DNA of 64,000 nucleotides from Mucilaginibacter sp. SG564. GTDB lineage: Bacteria > Bacteroidota > Bacteroidia > Sphingobacteriales > Sphingobacteriaceae. The position numbers and the translations under genes are program-made. The notes under the pieces were generated by a model. That model saw only the letters and a list, made by a program, of their open reading frames with translations, did no database searches and was not told the origin of the DNA. The stretch is from contig NZ_JABGNA010000010.1 in assembly GCF_013149275.1 (NCBI RefSeq), positions 1 to 64,000 of the forward strand, in the 5' to 3' direction. Below are positions 1 to 7,673 of this stretch, piece after piece. Within the stretch, counting starts at the first letter, position 1. Each line of letters starts with the position of its first letter.

Positions 1-58
1 TCAAGGTATTGGTGGAAAAAAACCTATTGATATGATCACCCTAAACAACCAAAAATAA
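1..58 (+). CDS. possible 3' end of a gene entering from the left (partial)
   Basis: Reading from base 2, one frame is open to a TAA at 56-58 and encodes a plausible C-terminal tail (QGIGGKKPIDMITLNNQK). The other two plus frames also contain stops within 60 bases, so the case rests only on the tail looking protein-like. The function cannot be told from 18 residues. It is in the same orientation as the SGNH hydrolase that follows about 165 bases downstream. Confidence 0.3.
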   Translation, partial: QGIGGKKPIDMITLNNQK

Positions 59-222
59 ACCCGCTAGCTTGTCCTCGAATTACTAAACCCTTACAGCAAT
101 GACGCGTGGGGTATACTTGCCCGGGTGAGTCATTCGACGCCATGCAGGTACCGCAACTTTTATTTAAAAACACACCACAAATCTGTATTTTCGAAAAATC
201 AGTTATCCCTAAAACAACCTCA

Positions 223-1008
223 ATGACCAGAAAAGAACTAAGAGACACCTTTAAACAGGGACGTCGTAATTTTTTGAAAACCACAGCCGTTGGCAGTATG
301 GCCGCGGTGGGTATCCCTCAAATTGTATCGGCAGCGCTGGCTACCGAAAAAAGCGCGCCTAAATTAAAATTCAATAACGGTGATGTGATCTTATTTCAGG
401 GCGATTCCATTACCGACTGGGGCCGCGATCATAAAAAAACTGAACCCAATACCACCAGTTCCCTGGGCTCGGGTTATACCCTCATTACCGCTTCAAAACT
501 ATTGATTGATCATGCCGGCAAGGATCTGAAAATATACAACAAAGGCATCAGCGGCAATAAAGTTTATCAGCTGGCCGAACGCTGGACCAGCGATTGCCTT
601 GACCTGAAACCCAATATTCTGAGTATCCACATCGGCGTAAATGATTTTTGGCACACACTCACCGGCGGTTATACCGGCACTATTGATACGTACATCACCG
701 ATTATAAAAAACTGCTTACCCTTACTAAACAAACCTTACCCGATGTTAAACTGGTGATCTGCGAACCATTTGCCACCAAGGGCGTACGCGCTGTTGATGA
801 TAAGTGGTATCCTACGTTTGATCTGTTCCGCAAGGCCGCACGCGATATCGCTACCGAGTTCGGGACTGTTTTTGTACCCTACCAGGCAGCGTTTGATAAA
901 GCGTTGGAGATAGCCCCCGCACCTTATTGGAGCATGGACGGCGTACACCCCGCTGTACCCGGCGAAGCCCTGATGGCCCAAACATGGCTTAAAGCAGTAG
1001 GAGCCTGA
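223..1008 (+). CDS. SGNH/GDSL-family hydrolase (esterase) with Tat signal
   Basis: Predicted exported esterase, probably removing acyl groups from a carbohydrate. The ATG at 223 is chosen because it places a twin-arginine motif (RRNFLK, residues 14-19) near the N-terminus, followed by a hydrophobic stretch ending near SAALA; an in-frame ATG at 106 would bury this signal 39 residues in. The SGNH blocks are visible: GDSI with the nucleophile Ser at about residue 62, the Gly of NKGISGNK (block II), GVND (block III) and DGVHP with the catalytic Asp and His near the C-terminus (block V). The length of 261 residues suits a single-domain SGNH enzyme. The substrate is not determined; acetylxylan or pectin deacetylation would fit a glycan-degrading host. 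Confidence 0.85.
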   Translation: MTRKELRDTFKQGRRNFLKTTAVGSMAAVGIPQIVSAALATEKSAPKLKFNNGDVILFQGDSITDWGRDHKKTEPNTTSSLGSGYTLITASKLLIDHAGKDLKIYNKGISGNKVYQLAERWTSDCLDLKPNILSIHIGVNDFWHTLTGGYTGTIDTYITDYKKLLTLTKQTLPDVKLVICEPFATKGVRAVDDKWYPTFDLFRKAARDIATEFGTVFVPYQAAFDKALEIAPAPYWSMDGVHPAVPGEALMAQTWLKAVGA

Positions 1009-1339
1009 GCGGTGAGTGATAGTTTAAGTTACCCCATAAAATATCAACCTGAATTCCAATAGGAGGCACCTACGGAGCCTATTAATTCACACTTTGGGAC
1101 TATAAACACGTGGCCCCCTTGGGGCCGGCAAATGGTTTATCATATAATAGTATACCTCGCATGAGATTCGACCTCAGAGAGACCACCTGTTTATAGAAAA
1201 ATTTGAGGAAATTCCCGACTCCAACGGAGTCTCCTAATCACAAACTTGCTTACCGAACTCTTTTCAGTACGCTTTCTATTTTGTGGGTTAATTTAAAATG
1301 GAGATGGATGAGCAATCATAAACTGACGTTAGGTAAACG
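1009..1339. repeat. intergenic stretch with small palindromes, likely a dispersed repeat
   Basis: No gene is supported here. The stretch holds three small inverted repeats: one around AATAGG..CCTATT near 1060-1085, GGCCCC-CTT-GGGGCC near 1112-1126, and GACTCC-AAC-GGAGTC near 1208-1222. The words CACCTACGGAGCC, TTTATAGAAAAA and ACGGAGT reappear in similar order in the intergenic region 54880-55035 (TTTGTAGAAAAAAG, CTACGGCATGC, CCTACGGAGTAG), so both may be diverged copies of one dispersed element. Confidence 0.45.
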
Positions 1340-1367
1340 TTGATAAGTGTATTAATTACTAATTTTG
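1340..1367 (+). promoter_or_regulatory. Bacteroidota-type promoter of the methionine aminopeptidase gene
   Basis: TTG at 1340-1342 is followed after 17 bases by TAATTTTG at 1360-1367, an exact match to the -7 consensus TAnnTTTG. The start site would lie a few bases downstream, giving a leader of about 15 bases before the ATG at 1389. A TTG in frame with the gene lies inside the -7 motif (1365), so it cannot be the start if this promoter is used. Confidence 0.65.
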
Positions 1368-1388
1368 TCACAGATAAATACGTTAACC

Positions 1389-2153
1389 ATGTCGATAACT
1401 ACCGAAGACGAAAGAATTGGGATGCAGCAGGTAAGTGATGCTGTTGCCATTACGCTCAGAAAGATGCGTGACTTTGCCCAACCGGGCATTTCAACAAAAG
1501 AACTTGACGAGTACGGCGGCGAATTACTGGCACAGATGGGTGCGCGTTCCGCACCTTTTTTAACCTATAATTTCCCTGGTTATACCTGTATTAGCGTTAA
1601 CGAAGAGGCAGCGCACGGCATACCTTCAGCCGATAAGATCCTGAAAGAAGGCGACCTGGTAAACATTGATGTATCGGCAGAGTTAAACGGCTATTGGGCC
1701 GATAATGGTGGCTCGTTTGTATTGGGCGAGGATATCCACGGCCATGGCAAACTGGTAGCAGCATCCAAAGAGATATTGAAAAAGGCTATCAGCAACATTA
1801 AAGGTGGTGTCCGGATATCGGAGATAGGCCGATTGATCGAGACGGAAGCTAAAAAAGCAGGCTACACGGTAATAAAAAACCTGACTGGGCATGGCGTAGG
1901 TAGGAGTTTGCACGAAGAACCCCATGAAATAGCCAACTACGCCGACAGATATAACGCGGTCCGTTTCAAAAAGAATTCGGTGGTAGCCATAGAGACATTC
2001 ATTTCCACACGTTCAACCATTGCCGATACCCAAGCCGACGGTTGGACGCTAACCGGCAATAAAGGCGGCTTTGTGGCACAGCATGAACATACCATTATGG
2101 TAACCGGTGGCGAACCGGTAATATTTACCGCACAGAACGGCATTTGGGATTAG
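1389..2153 (+). CDS. map: type I methionine aminopeptidase
   Basis: Removes the initiator methionine from nascent proteins in the cytoplasm. The metal-site residues of the family are visible: His76 (AAHGIP), Asp94 (NIDV), Asp105 (WADN), His in GHGVGRSLHEEP followed seven residues later by a second His, Glu in VAIETF and Glu in QHEHTIMV; the spacing matches E. coli MAP with an offset of three. The length of 254 residues is normal for the type I enzyme without the N-terminal zinc-finger extension. The ATG at 1389 is preferred over a TTG at 1365 that sits inside the promoter. It is free-standing here rather than in a ribosomal-protein operon, so it may be a second copy in this genome (inference). 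Confidence 0.93.
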   Translation: MSITTEDERIGMQQVSDAVAITLRKMRDFAQPGISTKELDEYGGELLAQMGARSAPFLTYNFPGYTCISVNEEAAHGIPSADKILKEGDLVNIDVSAELNGYWADNGGSFVLGEDIHGHGKLVAASKEILKKAISNIKGGVRISEIGRLIETEAKKAGYTVIKNLTGHGVGRSLHEEPHEIANYADRYNAVRFKKNSVVAIETFISTRSTIADTQADGWTLTGNKGGFVAQHEHTIMVTGGEPVIFTAQNGIWD

Positions 2154-2311
2154 AGCAGAAGGCTCAAAGCGGAAAGCTTAAAGCCCTGCTTAGTTTTAAT
2201 AAGCTTTATGCTTTTAGCCTTCGGCTTTAAGCTCTAATCACAAAGCTTAAAGCTTTGGTAATTAACAAGTAAGCTTTTGGCCTTAGGCTTTCAGCCTTAA
2301 GCTTAATTTCG
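2154..2311. repeat. AAGCTT-rich imperfect repeats
   Basis: The gap between map and the ABC-F gene is filled with reiterations of AAGCTTAAAGC, GGCTTTAAGC and AGCCTTAAGCTT in both orientations, which can fold into several alternative hairpins. It may serve as a terminator region for map. No open frame is supported. Confidence 0.55.
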
Positions 2312-2319
2312 TACCTTTG
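2312..2319 (+). promoter_or_regulatory. TAnnTTTG -7 motif of the ABC-F gene; near-leaderless start
   Basis: TACCTTTG matches the Bacteroidota -7 consensus exactly and ends seven bases before the ATG at 2327. Transcription would begin at or within a few bases of the start codon, so the mRNA may be leaderless. No clear TTG -33 element is seen at the usual spacing. Confidence 0.5.
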
Positions 2320-2326
2320 CGCGCAA

Positions 2327-4249
2327 ATGATTGCTATAAATAACCTTACGTTTGAGATTGGTGCGCGGGCCCTTTACGATGAAGCCAACTGGCATATAAA
2401 ACCCGGTGAAAAAATTGGTTTAATAGGTGCCAATGGAACGGGGAAAACTACCCTTTTAAAAATTATTGTAGGCGACTATAAACCTACATCGGGCACCATA
2501 TCAATGGCTAAGGACCTTACCATGGGTTACCTTAACCAGGATTTGCTGTCATACTCATCCGATAAAACTATTGTGCATGTGGCTATGGAGGCTTTTGAGC
2601 GTCAGAACCAACTGCATGATGAGATCGAGAACCTGCTTAAAAAGCTGGAAACCGATTATACCGAAGATCTTTTACACAAGCTGAGCGACAAACAACATGA
2701 GTTTGAATTGCTTGATGGTTATAACATTGAATACAAAGCCCGCGAAATTTTAGCCGGTTTGGGTTTTAGCGACAGTGATTGCGCACGTAAGCTCAACACC
2801 TTTTCGGGTGGATGGCGGATGCGGGTAATGCTGGCCAAAATATTATTACAAGCTCCTGATATCCTGCTGCTGGATGAGCCTACCAACCACCTTGACTTAC
2901 CATCTATCCAATGGCTGGAAGACTATCTGAAAGCATTTAACGGCGCTATCATCATCGTATCGCACGATAGATGGTTCCTGGATAAAGTGATCAACCGCAC
3001 GGTGGAATCGCGCAAAGGAAAACTGACCGTTTATGCGGGCAACTATACCTTTTACCTGGAAGAGAAAGCCCTGCGCGAAGAAATTCAGCGCGGTGAGTTC
3101 AAAAACCAGCAATCAAAAATAAAACAGGAAGAGCGTTTGATCGAGCGTTTCCGGGCCAAGGCATCTAAAGCAAAAATGGCACAGTCGCGTATCAAAATGC
3201 TCGACAAGATGGAGCGTATCGATGATGTGGACGATGATAACCCGACAGTTAACTTCGCCTTCCGTTTCAGCAAGCAATCGGGCCGCCATGTTATAACTTT
3301 AGAGGATATCGTTAAAAAATACCCGGCTATTGATATTTTAAATGGTGGCGAAGCCGTAATTGAAAAAGGTGATAAAATTGCCCTGATCGGTGCCAACGGT
3401 AAAGGTAAATCGACATTGTTGCGGATCATCGCCTCGGCCGATAAAGATTTCCAGGGCAAGGTTACTACCGGGCATAATGTAACTACTACGTTCTTCGCCC
3501 AGCACCAGTTAGAGTCCCTGCACCTGGAAAACCAGATATTGCAGGAGCTGCAGGCTTTCGCGCCAAAACATACCGATACGGAGCTGCGTACCATACTGGG
3601 TTCGTTCCTGTTTACGGGTGATGACGTGTTCAAGAAGATCAAGGTACTATCGGGTGGTGAAAAATCGCGCGTGGCTTTGGCCAAGGCGCTTACTGCCGAT
3701 GCCAACTTCCTGGTACTGGATGAGCCTACCAACCACCTGGACATGCAATCAGTAAACATCCTGATCCAGGCGCTGGAACAATATGAGGGTACGTTTATCG
3801 TGGTATCGCACGACAGGTATTTCCTGGATAACGTGGCCAACAAGATCTGGTTTATCGAAGATCAGAAGATCAAGATCTACCCGGGTACTTATGCCGAGTA
3901 TGATGAATGGGCGGCTAAACGCAAGCTGGAACCAAAAACGGATATCCCTGCACCTCAGCCTAAAAAGGAAGAGAAGAAACCGGAGCCGACTAAACAGCCC
4001 CAAGGCGAAAACAAATTCCAACAGCTTAAAAAACTGAACCAGGACCTGGCCAAAATGGAAGAGCAGATCTCTGAACTGGAGAAAGTTGTAAAGCAACTGG
4101 AAGCCCAGCTTGCCGACGATAAAATTTATACCGACAGCAACAAGCTAAAAGATACCAACGCCAGCTACACCCAAAAACAGGCAGAACTCAAACAGGTTCA
4201 GCAAAAATGGGAAGACTTGGCCGAACAGATCATGGAGTTGGAGGCATAG
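2327..4249 (+). CDS. ABC-F family ATPase (Uup/EttA-like, ribosome-associated)
   Basis: A soluble duplicated ABC ATPase without membrane segments, of the class that binds the ribosomal E site and relieves stalled translation. Domain 1 has Walker A GANGTGKTT (about residue 34), signature FSGGWRMRV (159) and Walker B ILLLDEPTNHLD (178). Domain 2 has GANGKGKST (355), LSGGEKSRV (441) and FLVLDEPTNHLD (461). The charged linker between them (about 240-300) fits the P-site tRNA interaction motif. After a Pro/Lys-rich segment (545-570), the last 75 residues form a predicted coiled coil, as in the Uup subgroup. The 640-residue length is typical. It is monocistronic, with a strong terminator at 4393. 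A long reverse-strand open frame inside it is a shadow. Confidence 0.93.
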   Translation: MIAINNLTFEIGARALYDEANWHIKPGEKIGLIGANGTGKTTLLKIIVGDYKPTSGTISMAKDLTMGYLNQDLLSYSSDKTIVHVAMEAFERQNQLHDEIENLLKKLETDYTEDLLHKLSDKQHEFELLDGYNIEYKAREILAGLGFSDSDCARKLNTFSGGWRMRVMLAKILLQAPDILLLDEPTNHLDLPSIQWLEDYLKAFNGAIIIVSHDRWFLDKVINRTVESRKGKLTVYAGNYTFYLEEKALREEIQRGEFKNQQSKIKQEERLIERFRAKASKAKMAQSRIKMLDKMERIDDVDDDNPTVNFAFRFSKQSGRHVITLEDIVKKYPAIDILNGGEAVIEKGDKIALIGANGKGKSTLLRIIASADKDFQGKVTTGHNVTTTFFAQHQLESLHLENQILQELQAFAPKHTDTELRTILGSFLFTGDDVFKKIKVLSGGEKSRVALAKALTADANFLVLDEPTNHLDMQSVNILIQALEQYEGTFIVVSHDRYFLDNVANKIWFIEDQKIKIYPGTYAEYDEWAAKRKLEPKTDIPAPQPKKEEKKPEPTKQPQGENKFQQLKKLNQDLAKMEEQISELEKVVKQLEAQLADDKIYTDSNKLKDTNASYTQKQAELKQVQQKWEDLAEQIMELEA

Positions 4250-4306
4250 AGCCCCCTAGCCCCATGAAGGGGGAACTTTTTGATTTGCACATTAACGAAT
4301 AAATGG

Positions 4307-4378
4307 TGTCATGGTGAGTTCCGTCGAACCATGGTGTGCAGGCTCTGCGCGCGAGTCTTCGACAAGCTCAGACTGACA
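4307..4378. repeat. dispersed inverted-repeat element, copy 1 (TCATGGTGAG...CTCAGACTGACA)
   Basis: The ends are roughly complementary (GTCATGGTGAGTTCCGTCGA against TCGACAAGCTCAGACTGAC), enclosing a GC-rich centre with CTGCGCGCGAG. A clearly related copy lies at 57472-57551 and a more distant one at 5961-6042, all in intergenic space. It looks like a REP-type palindromic element. Confidence 0.6.
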
Positions 4379-4392
4379 AGCCTTTCCTTTCT

Positions 4393-4432
4393 AAAGAGCT
4401 CCGAAGTTTAAAAACTTCGGAGCTCTTTTTTT
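4393..4432 (+). terminator. bidirectional intrinsic terminator between ABC-F and fucosidase genes
   Basis: AAAGAGCTCCGAAGTTT (4393-4409) pairs perfectly with AAACTTCGGAGCTCTTT (4412-4428) across a two-base loop and is followed on the plus strand by a run of T. It lies between two convergent genes and can serve both. Confidence 0.85.
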
Positions 4433-4452
4433 ACATCATTTCAAGCTCACCG

Positions 4453-5907
4453 CTACAACCCCTGCTTAAGCTTAATCACCAATAATTCGGCAGACACCTC
4501 CCCCGGCTTTAATGCCGACAGATCAATAATACAGTCGCTACCCACATTTTTGAATTTTAGCGCTTTGCTGCTTCCTAAAACAGTAGCCACTGTATTTGCG
4601 CCGGCATGAAAGGCACGCAGCTTAAATTGTGGTGTATAGGCAGGCAGTATGCAGTACAGGTCTTTATCTTTTTTGGTAAAAAAGGCCTCTACATAGGCAG
4701 TATCTCTTTGGGGTTTTACCAGTTGGGCAATACTAAAGCCGGCCATGTAGTTTTTGCCGCTTTTTTCACGCTTGATACCCGTGCTCCACTGGTAGGGTTG
4801 TTTATAGGCCTTTGTTTCATAAATGGCCTCGCCGTTTATTTTTAGCCAGTTACCTATTTCGGTAAGGCGCTGCTGCATAATTACGGGGATGCGCCCATCA
4901 GCCGTGGGACCAATATCCAGTAGTAAATTACCACCACGCGATACAATATCGGCCAGCATTAAAATAAGATCGTGCCCGCTTTTATAATCGCCCAGTTGCT
5001 CGTTGCGGTTATAGCCGTAGGAATGCCCTATCCCCTGGTTCTCCTCCCAGATCACATTGGCATCTTTTCCTGCTCCATACTCCGATGTGGTGTAGGTGGC
5101 GCCTGTATTTTTTTCGCGGGTATTACTTCCCCAGCGGTCGTCCACCACCACTTCTTTGGCCACCGGCGAGTCGTTAAACAACCAGGCTAACAACTGCGGG
5201 CTATGCCATTCCGAATCGGTCAGGTCCCATTCACCATCCGAAAAAATAATGGAAGGTTTATATTTCGTTACCAGGTCTTTAAACTGCGGGAACATGTGCT
5301 CCGTAACAAACCGTTTTTTATCTTTTAGCCATAGCGGATTGTACCATTCATATAGTGAATAATAATAACCCATTTTCAATCCCTCCTGTCTCACGGCATT
5401 CGTCAGGTCGCCCAGCAGATCGCGTTTGGGTGTGCCGGTTACCGCGTTCCAGGGATGGCCCCAGTCGCGGTCGGCTTCGGGACTGTTCCATAAACAATAG
5501 CCCTCATGATGTTTGGAAGTAAGCACAACATAACGCGCGCCCGAGTTTTTAAATACCTGCGCCCATTGCTGCGGATCAAACATTTCAGCTTTAAACATAG
5601 GTTCAAACTGCGGATACAAAAAATTGGAGCCATAGTTTTTGTTATGGAAAGCGGTAAACTCATTAGGCGTTTTGGGCTCAATGCGGTTCCAATACCATTC
5701 GGCATAGCTCATGCCGCTGTTTTCAATTACCGGCGCGTAAGCCGGTACGGAATATACCCCCCAATGAATAAATATGCCAAACTTATCTTGGTGAAACCAC
5801 TCGGGCATTTTTCTCGTGTTTAAGGAGGCCCAATTGGCCTCATACCGTTGGGCCGAAGCCATACCGAAGCTCAAAACCGCAAGCAACAGCATCCATGTTT
5901 TTTTCAT
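4453..5907 (-). CDS. alpha-L-fucosidase, glycoside hydrolase family 29
   Basis: Predicted exo-fucosidase acting in the periplasm or at the cell surface. A signal peptide (MKKTWMLLLAVLSFGMASA, cleavage before Gln) is followed by the GH29 barrel: FGIFIHWGVYSVPA (about 43-56), YVVLTSKHHEGYCLW (about 145-160) and the nucleophile Asp in PSIIFSDGEWD (about 225-235). The length of 484 residues is normal; the C-terminal beta domain carries no recognisable extra binding module. It follows the susC and susD genes on the same strand, which makes fucosylated glycan the likely target of that locus. A hairpin (6056-6088) and a repeat separate it from susD, so it may have its own promoter or receive only read-through. 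Confidence 0.93.
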   Translation of the reverse strand: MKKTWMLLLAVLSFGMASAQRYEANWASLNTRKMPEWFHQDKFGIFIHWGVYSVPAYAPVIENSGMSYAEWYWNRIEPKTPNEFTAFHNKNYGSNFLYPQFEPMFKAEMFDPQQWAQVFKNSGARYVVLTSKHHEGYCLWNSPEADRDWGHPWNAVTGTPKRDLLGDLTNAVRQEGLKMGYYYSLYEWYNPLWLKDKKRFVTEHMFPQFKDLVTKYKPSIIFSDGEWDLTDSEWHSPQLLAWLFNDSPVAKEVVVDDRWGSNTREKNTGATYTTSEYGAGKDANVIWEENQGIGHSYGYNRNEQLGDYKSGHDLILMLADIVSRGGNLLLDIGPTADGRIPVIMQQRLTEIGNWLKINGEAIYETKAYKQPYQWSTGIKREKSGKNYMAGFSIAQLVKPQRDTAYVEAFFTKKDKDLYCILPAYTPQFKLRAFHAGANTVATVLGSSKALKFKNVGSDCIIDLSALKPGEVSAELLVIKLKQGL

Positions 5908-5960
5908 TTGGTTGATTTTTGATTTGGTTTAACTAATGTAATCCATAATAATAAATTTTA

Positions 5961-6042
5961 GTCATGCCGAACTTGTTTCGGCACCCCACGTGCTAAGTAT
6001 AACCGCTTGTCCTGTGGGATCCTGAAACAAGTTCAGGATGAC
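5961..6042. repeat. dispersed inverted-repeat element, copy 2
   Basis: GTCATGCCGAACTTGTTTCG at the left is complementary in outline to CTGAAACAAGTTCAGGATGAC at the right, around a centre with CCCCACG..CCTGTGGG. This is the same style of element as 4307-4378 and 57472-57551, with different internal sequence. Confidence 0.6.
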
Positions 6043-6052
6043 AACCTCTGTT

Positions 6053-6088
6053 AAAAGCCTTCCGAAGTTTTAAAAACTTCGGAAGGCT
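6053..6088 (-). terminator. terminator-like hairpin after susD
   Basis: AGCCTTCCGAAGTTT (6056-6070) pairs with AAACTTCGGAAGGCT (6074-6088). Read on the minus strand it is followed by TTTTAAC. It lies 54 bases beyond the susD stop and upstream of the fucosidase gene. Confidence 0.6.
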
Positions 6089-6142
6089 CATCTTACAATT
6101 CCCCCAATCACTAATTCACTAACTCAATAATTCACTAATTAA

Positions 6143-7645
6143 TTAGTATCCCTTCGTTGGTACCAGGTTGGGGTTATTCCGCAGTTCGCGGCTTGGTATC
6201 GGGAATAACAACTCTCTTTCGGTTAAAACCGGACCGTATGAAAACTTATGCCCTACATAATTATCAAAACCTTTGGTATCCACATTAAATGCTTTGCGAA
6301 GGCGTGCCATATCAAACCAGGTAATGTTTTCAAAACATAGCTCGTACCAGCGTTCGCGCCAAATGGCTTCGCGGAACTGCTCTTTTGATAAGCCGCTCAG
6401 GTTGGGTAATGTAGCTCTCGTTCTTACCTGGTTAACCGCATCGTAGGCTTTGGCAGTCGGCCCGCCAACCTCGTTGGAGGCTTCAGCATAAATCAGCAAC
6501 ACATCGGCATAACGGATAAGCGACCAGTTCAAATCGCTATTGGCGGTTGTTGTTTGTGCCACCACGTCAAATATCTTATAAAGAAAATATCCGCCCAGGT
6601 CAACCACCTTAGTTCTATCGTCCTGGTTGGTGAATTTGGTAAAGAAAAACTGACCTTCTTTCGCCCTTAAATCAGCTGGATCGTAGGATTGTACAAAGGC
6701 ACCGGTAGCATAAATCCCCCCGGTTTCGCTGGAGTAGGCCGAGATGTTTTTATTATAAGGGATGATCAACTCCTGCCAGTTGCCGGGGATGATCTGTGTT
6801 TTATACTGGATCATAAAAATATTCTCATCCACATTTTTCTTCGCCGGGTTATGCAAATCACCATAAGTGGTAAACAATTTAAATTGTTTGGAATCCAGCA
6901 CCTCTTCGGCTTTTTTGGATGCCAGGTCATAATACTCCGCGCCTTTTTGCAGGGGGAAACCAGCCATAGTCAGGTATACTTTGGCCAGTAACGATTTTAC
7001 TGCGCCCAAAGTTACCTTGCCGCTGGCATCAGTCCATGGTAAGCCGGATGCTTCAGCAGTTTTCAGATCGTCAACGATCACTTTATAAACATCTTCTGCG
7101 GATGCCTGTTTGGGGCGTAATTGCGGCGATTGCAGATCAACAGGCTCGGTGATCAGCGGGATATTACCAAACAGCTGTACCAGCGTAAAATAATACCAGG
7201 CCCGCAAAAAACGTGCTTCGCCCAACAGCCTTTTCGACTCTGCAGCGTCCATCGCTATCCCCGGAATTTTGGCTATGGATAAGTTAGCATTACCTATCCC
7301 CTTATAATAGTTTTGCCAGTAACTCAGGCCATAGGCGTTATCGGCGGTATTGCGCAGGTCTTTTACAAAGTAGCTGTCCACAGCCTGTCCCAAATCGGTA
7401 GCAGCCTGTCCTGTGGCAAACTCTGTCATTGTCCAGGCACCGCCGCCAAAACCGCTGCTCATCGGGTCGCGCAAGCTGGCATATATAGCATTTACCGAAC
7501 TGCGGGCATGCTCGGGCTTAGTAAAATAATTGTCGATGGTAAAATTACTCCTGTCGGTTTCATTTAAAAATTTCTTACAACCGGTGGCTCCCAACGTAGC
7601 GACTGCTAATGCCAGTAAGCCGTATTTTCTTATGATAGTTTTCAT
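6143..7645 (-). CDS. SusD/RagB-family glycan-binding lipoprotein
   Basis: Outer-membrane lipoprotein that caps its SusC partner and captures the oligosaccharide. The lipobox LGATGC places the lipidated Cys at residue 23, followed by KKFLNE, typical of SusD N-termini. The TPR-like fold is indicated by conserved stretches such as AEARFLRAWYYFTLVQLFGNIPL (about 140-165) and the C-terminal YPIPSREL-like ending (LFPIPSRELRNNPNL). The 500-residue length is ordinary. It starts 28 bases downstream of the susC stop, so the two are co-transcribed. Confidence 0.93.
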   Translation of the reverse strand: MKTIIRKYGLLALAVATLGATGCKKFLNETDRSNFTIDNYFTKPEHARSSVNAIYASLRDPMSSGFGGGAWTMTEFATGQAATDLGQAVDSYFVKDLRNTADNAYGLSYWQNYYKGIGNANLSIAKIPGIAMDAAESKRLLGEARFLRAWYYFTLVQLFGNIPLITEPVDLQSPQLRPKQASAEDVYKVIVDDLKTAEASGLPWTDASGKVTLGAVKSLLAKVYLTMAGFPLQKGAEYYDLASKKAEEVLDSKQFKLFTTYGDLHNPAKKNVDENIFMIQYKTQIIPGNWQELIIPYNKNISAYSSETGGIYATGAFVQSYDPADLRAKEGQFFFTKFTNQDDRTKVVDLGGYFLYKIFDVVAQTTTANSDLNWSLIRYADVLLIYAEASNEVGGPTAKAYDAVNQVRTRATLPNLSGLSKEQFREAIWRERWYELCFENITWFDMARLRKAFNVDTKGFDNYVGHKFSYGPVLTERELLFPIPSRELRNNPNLVPTKGY

Positions 7646-7673
7646 GTTTTTTCTCTTAAATATTTGCGATAAA

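Noticed and set aside
106..222. 39-residue extension of the SGNH hydrolase from the ATG at 106
   Set aside because: It would place the Tat signal internally; the ATG at 223 gives a normal export signal.
3085..3843. 252-codon open frame on the minus strand inside the ABC-F gene
   Set aside because: It is antisense to conserved ABC motifs and its product is rich in Ser and Cys without family features; a shadow of codon bias.
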